Part shown: one piece after another, positions 1-5,864 of the stretch
Position numbering within the stretch: the stretch's first letter is position 1
Layout of the letters: each line of letters begins with the position of its first letter
Source: Syntrophorhabdus sp.
GTDB taxonomy: Bacteria > Desulfobacterota > BSN033 > UBA1163
Assembly: GCA_020724025.1 (NCBI GenBank)
Contig: DYHU01000014.1
Location: forward strand, 19,055 to 25,254
Reading direction: 5' to 3'
Length of the DNA: 6,200 nucleotides
Notes under the pieces: model-generated
Databases searched by the model: none
What the model saw: the letters and a program-made list of their open reading frames with translations, nothing else
What the model was told of the DNA's origin: nothing
Position numbers and translations under genes: made by a program

Positions 1-1095
1 GAGGCCTATGCCAAGCAGATGCTTACCGGATTTAAGATGGGTCTGGAGTATGGGACCAAAGGAAAGAACGAGGTCATCGGAAGGAAGATCGAACTGATCG
101 TTGAAGATGACCAGATCAAACCCGATGTCGCTAAACGGTTGATTACAAAATTTTACGCCGATGACAAGGTTGATCTTGTGGTGGGAACCACCAGCAGCGC
201 CGCGGCGCTGGCCATGCTTCCTGTCGCCCAGGAATTTAAGAAGATTTTATTAGTTGAACCTGCTGTTGCCGATTCGATAACGGGCAGCGCATGGAACCGT
301 TACATCTTCAGAACGGGAAGGAACTCCGGCCAGGATGCCGTCTCCAACGCAAAAGCCGTTGCAAAGCCTGGAGTCTCCCTTGCCGCAATCGCTCAGGATT
401 ATGCCTTTGGTAGAGATGGGGTGGCTGCCTATAAAGCAGCGGCAGAAAAATTGGGGGCCAAGATGGTCCATGAGGAGTATGCCCCGATGGCCCAAACCGA
501 TCATACCTCTTCTGTCCAGAGAATCATCGATGCCCTGAAAGATAAACCCGGTGAAAAATATGTTTTCGTCGTCTGGGCGGGAAAGAATCCCCCGATCGAG
601 CAGATGGCTGTCATGAAGGTTGAAAAATATGGAATCAAGATTACCACAGGCGGCAATATTCTCCCTGTTCTAAAAGCCACTCTCCCACTGCTAAAAGCAT
701 ACGAGAGCTTAAAAGGAATGACCGGAGGGGCTTATTACTATTATGAGCTTCCTAAAAATCCGGTCAATGACTGGCTGGTCAGGGAGCATACGGCCCGATT
801 TAAAGAGCCTCCTGACTTCTTTACCTGCGGAGGATTTGCCGCAGCCATGGCAGCCCTCAGAGCCTTTGAAAAAGCCCAATCGACCGATACCGAAAAGTTA
901 ATAACAACCATGGAGGGGATGGAATTCATGACCCCAAAGGGTAGAATGTATTTCCGTAACATAGATCATCAGGCCATGCAGTCAATGTTTATTTTCAAGT
1001 TAGAGGCAAGGCCTGATAAGGAATGGGCTGTCCCCGTCCTGGTGAGAGAAGTCTCCCCCGAGGAGGGAATGCCTCCGATTCTGGTGAAAAGATAA
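1..1095 (+). CDS. ABC transporter substrate-binding protein, branched-chain amino acid (Liv/HAAT) type, 5'-partial
   Basis: Periplasmic solute-binding component of a Liv-type ABC importer (type I periplasmic-binding fold, Peripla_BP_6-like). The frame is open from base 1: six codons (EAYAKQ) precede the first visible Met at 19, so the gene starts outside the window. The 364 visible residues, against about 380-410 for the family, imply that the signal peptide and first strand are missing. Counting from the first visible residue, the ligand-pocket-like segment GTTSSAAAL lies at 62-70, where family members place Ser/Thr contacts to the ligand. The conserved inter-lobe motif DYAFGRDG lies at 133-140. 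The C-terminal half has the expected MTPKGRMYFR element, followed by a charged tail ending in VKR. It leads the operon and is separated from livG by a hairpin repeat. Ligand specificity is not deducible: members bind amino acids, amides, urea or aromatic acids. Family assignment is confident; calling it livK would overstate it. Confidence 0.93.
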   Translation, partial: EAYAKQMLTGFKMGLEYGTKGKNEVIGRKIELIVEDDQIKPDVAKRLITKFYADDKVDLVVGTTSSAAALAMLPVAQEFKKILLVEPAVADSITGSAWNRYIFRTGRNSGQDAVSNAKAVAKPGVSLAAIAQDYAFGRDGVAAYKAAAEKLGAKMVHEEYAPMAQTDHTSSVQRIIDALKDKPGEKYVFVVWAGKNPPIEQMAVMKVEKYGIKITTGGNILPVLKATLPLLKAYESLKGMTGGAYYYYELPKNPVNDWLVREHTARFKEPPDFFTCGGFAAAMAALRAFEKAQSTDTEKLITTMEGMEFMTPKGRMYFRNIDHQAMQSMFIFKLEARPDKEWAVPVLVREVSPEEGMPPILVKR

Positions 1096-1120
1096 ATCGA
1101 TCACCTGCCCATAAAATTCA

Positions 1121-1213
1121 TTCCCCTCCCCCTTGACGGGGGAGGGTGTGGGTGGGGGTGACTGAAAGAATGGGTCCCCTTCCCCTTCATCCCCTCCCCC
1201 CAAGGGAGGGGTA
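1121..1213. repeat. G/C-rich inverted pair of hairpin units (REP-doublet-like) between binding-protein gene and livG
   Basis: Two related units of about 40 bp face each other: 1121-1161 and, reverse-complemented, 1175-1213, around a 13-nt centre. The units match along most of their length with small gaps. Each begins with its own hairpin. The first is a perfect 9-bp stem, CCCTCCCCC 1124-1132 with GGGGGAGGG 1138-1146, loop TTGAC. The second is a perfect 8-bp stem, CCCCTCCC 1191-1198 with GGGAGGGG 1204-1211, loop CCCAA. No T-run follows either stem, so this is not a classical intrinsic terminator. It resembles the dispersed CCCTCCC...TTGA...GGGAGGG repeats common in many bacterial genomes; that resemblance is from memory. 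It fills most of the 131-bp gap, and I see no gene in the gap. By analogy with the REP elements between malE and malF in E. coli, it could protect the upstream mRNA and keep binding-protein levels above transporter levels; that is inference. Confidence 0.85.
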
Positions 1214-1226
1214 TTCTTGATGTAGT

Positions 1227-1994
1227 ATGGCTCAAAACCCCATCATCGAAACCAAAGACCTGACCATTCGCTTCGGTGGTCATGTAGCCGTCGATCATGT
1301 AAACACCCAAATCTTTCCTTTTACTTTCAAATCTATTATTGGACCCAATGGTGCGGGAAAAACCACCTTCTTCAATATGATCTCAGGGCAATACCGCCCC
1401 ACAGAAGGGAAAGTTTGTTTTAAAGGAAAAGATATCACTTCTCTCTCTCCTGCCATTCGCACCAAGTTGGGTATTGGAAGATCCTTTCAACTCACGAATG
1501 TCTTCCTTTCCCTCACCGTATTGGAGAATGTCCGATTGGCCATTCAATCTGAAAAGAATATCGGTTTTAACTTTTGGAAAAACTATCTTCACTTTTCTGA
1601 ATTGGAAGACCGAGCCTATCAAATCCTAAAAAGTGTGTTATTAGATACGAAATGGGATGTTCCTGCAAGCAGTCTCACCCATGGAGAACAACGAAAGTTA
1701 GAAATAGCCATTTTAATAGCTTTAGAGCCGGAGGTTCTTCTTCTGGATGAACCCACTGCCGGCATGGCTTTAGAGGAAGTTCCTTCTATCTTAGAACTCC
1801 TTAAACAGATTAAGAATCGAAGAGATAAGACAATCCTACTGGTAGAACATAAAATGGATTTGTTGATGGCACTTTCTGATTCCATTGCCGTCCTTCATGA
1901 AGGGAAATTAATTGCGGATGATACTCCTGAAGCCATCAGTAAAAACAAAGAGGTTCAGGAGGCCTATTTTGGAGGAGGTCGATCCCGTGGCTGA
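1227..1994 (+). CDS. livG: Branched-chain amino acid-type ABC transporter ATP-binding protein LivG
   Basis: Cytoplasmic ATPase subunit of the Liv importer, expected to pair with LivF and power LivH/LivM. It is 255 aa, the usual LivG length. Visible motifs: Walker A GPNGAGKT 39-46, Q-loop Gln88 (RSFQLT), signature LTHGEQ 150-155, Walker B with D-loop LLLDEPTAGM 171-180 (Asp174, catalytic Glu175) and switch His208 in LLVEHKMD. The signature is a non-canonical form of LSGGQ, as is usual in LivG proteins. The segment just before Walker A (FPFTFKSII, 30-38) lacks the Gly-Glu turn common in relatives; this is minor. ATG 1227 is the only plausible start, because an in-frame TGA lies at 1218-1220. 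The Shine-Dalgarno is poor: the nearest GGAGG (1205-1209) is 17 nt away and lies in a hairpin stem. The last 8 bases overlap the proposed livF start. Assignment is firm; the transported ligand is unknown. Confidence 0.95.
   Translation: MAQNPIIETKDLTIRFGGHVAVDHVNTQIFPFTFKSIIGPNGAGKTTFFNMISGQYRPTEGKVCFKGKDITSLSPAIRTKLGIGRSFQLTNVFLSLTVLENVRLAIQSEKNIGFNFWKNYLHFSELEDRAYQILKSVLLDTKWDVPASSLTHGEQRKLEIAILIALEPEVLLLDEPTAGMALEEVPSILELLKQIKNRRDKTILLVEHKMDLLMALSDSIAVLHEGKLIADDTPEAISKNKEVQEAYFGGGRSRG
1971..1978 (+). promoter_or_regulatory. Strong ribosome binding site for livF, inside the livG end
   Basis: GGAGGAGG is a near-ideal Shine-Dalgarno, 8 nt before a GTG codon at 1987. It lies inside the last codons of livG and encodes part of that protein's Gly-rich tail. 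This spacing decides the livF start in favour of GTG 1987 over the in-frame ATG at 1912, and suggests translational coupling of the two ATPase subunits. Confidence 0.85.
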
Positions 1995-2700
1995 ACCGAT
2001 TCTCAAGGTTGAAGGGATCCACACCTATATTGGAAAACACCATATCCTTCAGGGGGTCTCGTTTGAGGTCTATCCTGGCAAGGTGACTGTTCTTTTGGGT
2101 AGAAATGGAGCCGGAAAGAGTACCACGTTGCGGACGATCATTGGATTGCTCTCCCCCTCTCGGGGGACCATCCTTTTAAAAGATCGAGCCATCCACCATA
2201 TGAAACCCTATGAAATATCCCGTTTGGGTATTGGGTTTGTGCCTGAGGATCGAGGGATCTATAACCTTCTCACAGTTGAAGAAAACTTCCGCGTGGCCAT
2301 GCTTCAGGAGGATGGAAAAACTCGTGAGATGATGGAAACCATCTTCGACATCTTTCCTGATCTCAAAAAATTCTGGAAAGCCAAGGCAGGTAATTTAAGC
2401 GGCGGACAAAAACAGATGCTGGCCATTGCCCGCCCTCTGGTGAACCAGAATGAACTTCTTTTAATCGACGAACCCTCCAAAGGCTTGGCTCCGATTGTTA
2501 TTGACCATCTGATTGATTCCATCAATAAGTTGAAAGAATTTACAGTGATCATTCTGGTGGAACAAAATTTTTATATGGCCAGTAACCTGGGTAACGATTT
2601 CTACCTCTTTGATGATGGGAAAACGGTCCACCAAGGTCAAATGGAAGAGTTAGTTCAAAATGAGGAATTGAAGAAAAAATATTTAGGGATTTCAGGATAG
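1987..2700 (+). CDS. livF: Branched-chain amino acid-type ABC transporter ATP-binding protein LivF (GTG start)
   Basis: Second ATPase subunit of the Liv importer. I start it at GTG 1987, giving 237 aa beginning MAEPILKVEG, the same length I recall for E. coli LivF. The ATG at 1912 would add 25 residues read out of frame through livG, with no family resemblance. In the shorter protein, Walker A GRNGAGKS is at 38-45, the family's VPEDRG segment at 85-90 (Glu87 at the Q-loop position), canonical signature LSGGQ 137-141, Walker B LLLIDEP 157-163 (Asp161, Glu162) followed by SKGLAP, then LVEQN 190-194 with Gln193 at the switch-His position. E. coli LivF, as I recall it, also has VPEGR and VEQN, so these substitutions identify the subfamily and do not indicate damage. 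It overlaps livG by 8 bp and is followed by a 42-bp gap before livH. Confidence 0.95.
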   Translation: MAEPILKVEGIHTYIGKHHILQGVSFEVYPGKVTVLLGRNGAGKSTTLRTIIGLLSPSRGTILLKDRAIHHMKPYEISRLGIGFVPEDRGIYNLLTVEENFRVAMLQEDGKTREMMETIFDIFPDLKKFWKAKAGNLSGGQKQMLAIARPLVNQNELLLIDEPSKGLAPIVIDHLIDSINKLKEFTVIILVEQNFYMASNLGNDFYLFDDGKTVHQGQMEELVQNEELKKKYLGISG

Positions 2701-2742
2701 ATTCCCCTCACCCTTGCTTCGGGACGTTCAGGAAAAAACGAT

Positions 2743-3729
2743 ATGAACCCCAAATGGAGATCATGGCTTCCAACACTGATTGTTTTAGCCATCTTTCTTT
2801 CACCCCTTTTATTGATCAATCCTAAAACCTACATCACCATAACGATCTCTGGTTTGGCCATGGGGATGCTCCTCTTTTTAGTCTCCTCCGGGTTCTCTCT
2901 GATCTTTGGATTTCTAAGCGTCCTCAATTTAGCCCATGGAGCCCTGTTCGCTTGGGGTGCCTATATCGGGTTTACCTCATTTACTCTGATCAATCAATGG
3001 ACCGGGTGGGGTGGATCGAATTCTATCTTTTTGAATTTAATCATTTTCCTCTTGGCCCTCATCATCGCCGGGCTCCTTGTCGCCATCTTGGGTATTATCA
3101 CAGAAAGGTTAGTGATCCGTCCTGTTTATGGGAGCCATCTCTTCCAGATCTTCATCACCGTTGGGGCCATGATTGTAATGGAGGAACTGATTCGTATTGT
3201 TTGGGGACCGAATGATGAGGTGATGCCGGTTCCTATTAATTTTATGGGCTCTTGGGATCTCTTTGACGTGGTGGTATCAAAATATCCTCTCATTGCTATT
3301 ATCATAGGATTAATCCTGTATCTCGTCATGTTTATGGTCCTGAGAAAAACCAAAATAGGGACCATTGTAAGGGCAGGTGTGGAAAATCCTGAAATGGTTC
3401 AGGTGATGGGCCATAACATCTATCGTTATTTCACAGGTGTGTTTGCGGCAGGCTCTGCTCTTGCCGCCATTGGGGGTGGGATGTGGGCTGCCCTTGTCAA
3501 ATCGATTCACCCGGCCATGGGTGGGGAAGTCATCGTTTTTGCCTTAATCGTGGCCATCATCGGAGGTCTTGGGAGCATGACCGGTTCTGTGGTGGGAGCC
3601 CTGATCGTAGGGCTCTCTTACAATTACGTGGCTTATCTGGTTCCCAAGGCAGCCCTGGGAATTACGATGTTACTTCTCGTGATCATCCTTTCGATTCGTC
3701 CAACAGGACTATTTCCAGAAGGAACCTGA
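2743..3729 (+). CDS. livH: Branched-chain amino acid-type ABC transporter permease LivH
   Basis: Inner-membrane permease that forms the channel with LivM. It is 328 aa and highly hydrophobic, with about eight or nine membrane segments: roughly 11-27, 33-56, 66-85, 95-120, 135-153, 181-200, 228-250, 264-292 and 305-318. Family hallmarks are the GFSLIFGFLSVLNLAHG block at 50-66, the cytoplasmic coupling segment around 201-226 (RKTKIGTIVRAG...NPEMVQVMGHNI, which fits the GxxxRA...N...GxN pattern), the late loop GGLGSMTGSVVGA at 274-286 and the C-terminal IRPTGLFP 318-325. ATG 2743 has an AGGA (2730-2733) 9 nt upstream. The N-terminal MNPKWRSWLP fits a short cytoplasmic lead before the first segment. 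The stop at 3727-3729 is one base from the livM start, so the two permeases are probably translated together. Confidence 0.95.
   Translation: MNPKWRSWLPTLIVLAIFLSPLLLINPKTYITITISGLAMGMLLFLVSSGFSLIFGFLSVLNLAHGALFAWGAYIGFTSFTLINQWTGWGGSNSIFLNLIIFLLALIIAGLLVAILGIITERLVIRPVYGSHLFQIFITVGAMIVMEELIRIVWGPNDEVMPVPINFMGSWDLFDVVVSKYPLIAIIIGLILYLVMFMVLRKTKIGTIVRAGVENPEMVQVMGHNIYRYFTGVFAAGSALAAIGGGMWAALVKSIHPAMGGEVIVFALIVAIIGGLGSMTGSVVGALIVGLSYNYVAYLVPKAALGITMLLLVIILSIRPTGLFPEGT
3719..3723 (+). promoter_or_regulatory. Ribosome binding site supporting a TTG start for livM
   Basis: AAGGA inside the last codons of livH lies 7 nt before TTG 3731. The first in-frame ATG comes only at codon 42, past the probable first membrane segment, so this site favours the TTG. 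Confidence 0.7.
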
Positions 3730-3730
3730 T

Positions 3731-4825
3731 TTGAAAAAAGAAGCTTTAAATCCTGTTCAACTATTTCGTTTGGGAGAGAAAGAAGCTCGCTTTAGAAGCC
3801 CCTCGTTCTTTTTTAGAATTCTCCTGTTGGCTTTCTTTGTCTTCACTCCTTTTATGTTTCGTTCTTTTGAAGTGCTCGATGTCGTGTTAAAGATCATCAT
3901 CTTTTCAGCATTGGTGGCAAGCTATGATGTAATTCTGGGATACACAGGGATCGTCTCCTTAGGGCATGTCTTGTATTTTGGAATCGGTTCTTACTTTGTA
4001 GGCATCTTCATGGGAAAATTGGGATGGACCTCCTACGGCCATTTGGCACTGGCTTTTGTAATCGCTATCGTGATCTCGGGAATCCTTTCTGTGTTGATCG
4101 GGCTCTTCTCCCTCCGCATCCGGGCCATCTTCTTTGCCATGGTCACCCTGGCTTTTATGGAATTCGCCTTTATCCTCGCAAGCCAGTTGCGCCCTATTAC
4201 CGGAGGGGATGATGGAATCAGTTTTAAACTCCCCGGAATGCTGGCCGTTGATTATAACCTTGGCCGAATTCTTGGAATCGATTTCACCGGGAGAATGATC
4301 AGTTACTATCTCATCCTGCTGACCTGCTTGATCCTCTTTCTGTTGATGCTCCGATTTGTCAACTCGCCACTGGGCCGTGTTCTCCAGTCCATCCGGGACA
4401 ATGAGCAACGGTCCGTTGCCATCGGCTACAAGACTTATATTTACCAGGTCATTGCCTCCTCTTTTGCAAGCTGCGTGGCTGCGGCTACAGGAGGGTGTTT
4501 CGCAATCTGGGTGCGCTATGTCAGCCCTGATTCGAGCCTGAGTGTTCCGATCATGTTGGATGTGCTCTTGATGGTCATCGTGGGAGGAATGGGAACGCTT
4601 TACGGAGGAATTTTTGGAGCCGCCTTTCTCTTGATCACCCGTTCCTTTCTTCCAAAATTGCAAGTCCTGATGGCTTCCCTTCTTCCAGGTCTACCTTTTG
4701 CCATAAGACTGTCCGAGCGCTGGCTTCTCTATTTTGGGCTCCTCTTTATTTTGATCGTCTATTTCTTTCCGAAGGGAATCGTAGGGACCGCCCGTGAAAT
4801 CTTCTCCAGAAGGAGAAACGGCTGA
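3731..4825 (+). CDS. livM: Branched-chain amino acid-type ABC transporter permease LivM (TTG start)
   Basis: Second inner-membrane permease of the importer. From TTG 3731 it is 364 aa: a basic N-terminus of about 25 residues, then about eight or nine hydrophobic segments. Family hallmarks are LGYTGIVSLGH 69-79 (the LivM counterpart of LNLAHG in LivH), ITGGDDGI 156-163, the cytoplasmic coupling segment SPLGRVLQSIRDNEQRSVAIG 212-232, GGMGTLYGGIFGA 285-297 and FPKGIVG 346-352, before a positively charged end. It is shorter than E. coli LivM, which I recall as about 425 aa with an N-terminal extension, but normal for the wider family. TTG is supported by AAGGA at 7 nt and by loss of the first membrane segment if a later Met (codon 42) is used. 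It is the last gene of the transporter set; a repeat element begins 7 bp after its stop. Confidence 0.94.
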   Translation: MKKEALNPVQLFRLGEKEARFRSPSFFFRILLLAFFVFTPFMFRSFEVLDVVLKIIIFSALVASYDVILGYTGIVSLGHVLYFGIGSYFVGIFMGKLGWTSYGHLALAFVIAIVISGILSVLIGLFSLRIRAIFFAMVTLAFMEFAFILASQLRPITGGDDGISFKLPGMLAVDYNLGRILGIDFTGRMISYYLILLTCLILFLLMLRFVNSPLGRVLQSIRDNEQRSVAIGYKTYIYQVIASSFASCVAAATGGCFAIWVRYVSPDSSLSVPIMLDVLLMVIVGGMGTLYGGIFGAAFLLITRSFLPKLQVLMASLLPGLPFAIRLSERWLLYFGLLFILIVYFFPKGIVGTAREIFSRRRNG

Positions 4826-4832
4826 GATGTAG

Positions 4833-4959
4833 TGTAGTGCGTCAAAATTCCCTTTACTTTGTTTGTCATTCCGGGCTTGACCCGGAATCCAGTGATTCTG
4901 AACTGGATTCCCGCTTTCGCGGGAATGACGGCTTCAGAAGTATTGTTGGACGCACTACA
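4833..4959. mobile_element. Putative MITE-like element, 127 bp, with 11-bp terminal inverted repeats
   Basis: TGTAGTGCGTC (4833-4843) is repeated perfectly in inverted orientation as GACGCACTACA (4949-4959). The tetranucleotide GTAG directly flanks both ends (4829-4832 and 4960-4963), which could be a target-site duplication. The ends are TG...CA, as in several transposon families. The interior has no credible gene and holds a symmetric hairpin doublet about 20 bp in from each end. Together this looks like a short non-autonomous element. Caution: GTAG on the left belongs to a small tandem TGTAGTGTAG, so the duplication could be chance, and no transposase is visible to assign a family. The element fills most of the 156-bp livM-hydrolase gap and ends 8 bp before the hydrolase Shine-Dalgarno. 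Confidence 0.5.
4865..4929. repeat. Dispersed palindromic doublet, GTCATTCC...GGAATGAC type
   Basis: Two hairpin units face each other around a 10-nt centre. The first is ATTCCGGG 4868-4875 with CCCGGAAT 4881-4888, loop CTTGA. The second is ATTCCCGC 4907-4914 with GCGGGAAT 4919-4926, loop TTTC. The whole is also a long imperfect palindrome: GTCATTCC 4865-4872 pairs with GGAATGAC 4922-4929, and ATCCAG 4887-4892 with CTGGAT 4903-4908, so it could extrude as a cruciform. This family is very widespread in bacterial genomes and is known for generating false proteins containing strings such as AKAGIQ or SRFRGND in either direction; both spurious readings occur here and were discarded. No T-run follows, so it is not a standard terminator. 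Confidence 0.9.
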
Positions 4960-4981
4960 GTAGGAATGGAGGTTAAAGATC

Positions 4982-5836
4982 ATGCCCGGACCGATGATGA
5001 TGAAAGCCAAAGGCGACGGAATTCAAATCCAGTTGGCGGTGTGGGATGGAAAAGGTCGATCCATCCTCTGCATTCACGGCTTGACGGCAAATAGTCGGTT
5101 CTGGGATTGTGTGGCCTTGGCGCTCACTCCCCGGCACAGGGTCATTGCCATGGACCTCCGTGGACGGGGACTCTCCGACAAACCACCCACCGGATATTCC
5201 ATCGAGCACCATTGCAAGGATATTCTCGCCCTGATGAACGATCACGATCTACAACGGCCAGTTCTCATGGGCCATTCCTTGGGTGCCTTCATATCCCTTG
5301 TCTTTGCCGCCAAATATCCTGAAAGAGTAAACCGTCTGATTCTAGTGGATGGCGGAGGGAAGCTCTCCGAAGTCCAGATGGCCAAGGTCTTTACAGGAAT
5401 AAAACCCTCCCTGGATCGTCTGGGGCAGGTCTTCCCCTCCTTCGAGGCTTATCTGATGAACATGAAGCAAGCCCCTTATTTACAACCTTGGAACTCGTAT
5501 ATGGAGACCTATTTCCATTATGAGGTTGAAAAGGTGAAGGGCGGTTTACGCTCTCGTGTCCACCCCAAACACATTGAAGAAGAGGCTAAGAATTTAGGGA
5601 AAGTGGATTCGAGACAATTTTATAAGAAAGTCACTTCCCCTACCCTGATCTTGCGGGCCACGAAAGGATTGCTTGCAAAGGATGATCTCGTGTTACCCAA
5701 GGATGTGGCAGAACGGATGGTCCGAGAAATTCCCAACGCGAAATGGGTTGATGTGAAAGGGGTCAATCATTACACCATTTTATTTCAACCAAACCGGAGT
5801 CGGGATAAAGCCATCCTTCAATTTCTTGAAAAATAA
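4982..5836 (+). CDS. Alpha/beta hydrolase fold protein
   Basis: A 284-aa cytoplasmic-looking hydrolase with no signal peptide. The alpha/beta hydrolase core is clear: oxyanion-hole strand end CIHGLTAN 30-37, the DLRGRGLSDKP segment 58-68 typical of the esterase/haloperoxidase-like branch, nucleophile elbow GHSLGA 97-102 with Ser99, and VNHYTILF 261-268 with His263 as probable catalytic His. The acid is less obvious: the usual GxxD site after strand 7 reads RATKGLLAKDDLVLP (225-239), making Asp234 or Asp235 the candidate. A cap of mainly helical residues (about 130-215) lies between the elbow and the acid. ATG 4982 has GGAGG (4968-4972) at 9 nt. It is codirectional with the liv genes but separated from them by a repeat element. 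It could be an esterase, amidase, lactonase or C-C hydrolase; the substrate is not recognisable. A link to the imported solute is inferred from position only. Confidence 0.9.
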   Translation: MPGPMMMKAKGDGIQIQLAVWDGKGRSILCIHGLTANSRFWDCVALALTPRHRVIAMDLRGRGLSDKPPTGYSIEHHCKDILALMNDHDLQRPVLMGHSLGAFISLVFAAKYPERVNRLILVDGGGKLSEVQMAKVFTGIKPSLDRLGQVFPSFEAYLMNMKQAPYLQPWNSYMETYFHYEVEKVKGGLRSRVHPKHIEEEAKNLGKVDSRQFYKKVTSPTLILRATKGLLAKDDLVLPKDVAERMVREIPNAKWVDVKGVNHYTILFQPNRSRDKAILQFLEK

Positions 5837-5864
5837 TCCCCTTCGATAAATGAAGTCTCCCATT

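Noticed and set aside
1121..1213. Intrinsic terminator or attenuator between the binding-protein gene and livG
   Set aside because: The hairpins are strong but neither is followed by a T-run; a repeat or mRNA-stability role fits better.
1000..1310. Pro/Gly-rich minus-strand frames across the binding protein-livG gap
   Set aside because: They are translations of the G/C-rich hairpin repeat and extend into the real genes on either side.
3959..4663. Long 234-codon minus-strand frame inside livM
   Set aside because: Its product is extremely His/Asp/Glu/Lys/Gln-rich, the typical mirror image of a hydrophobic membrane-protein gene. livM has every family motif on the plus strand.
4865..4981. Sigma-70 promoter for the hydrolase (TTGACC at 4878, or TTGGAC at 4946)
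   Set aside because: No acceptable -10 box lies 16-18 bp downstream of either hexamer.
4759..5094. Apparent small proteins on both strands across the livM-hydrolase gap (containing AKAGIQ and SRFRGND strings)
   Set aside because: These are the well-known false translations of the GTCATTCC-type palindromic repeat; they overlap livM or the hydrolase in other frames and have no credible start signals.
4973..5245. Minus-strand frame antisense to the start of the hydrolase gene
   Set aside because: It is a shadow of a strongly supported alpha/beta hydrolase frame and shows no recognisable motif.
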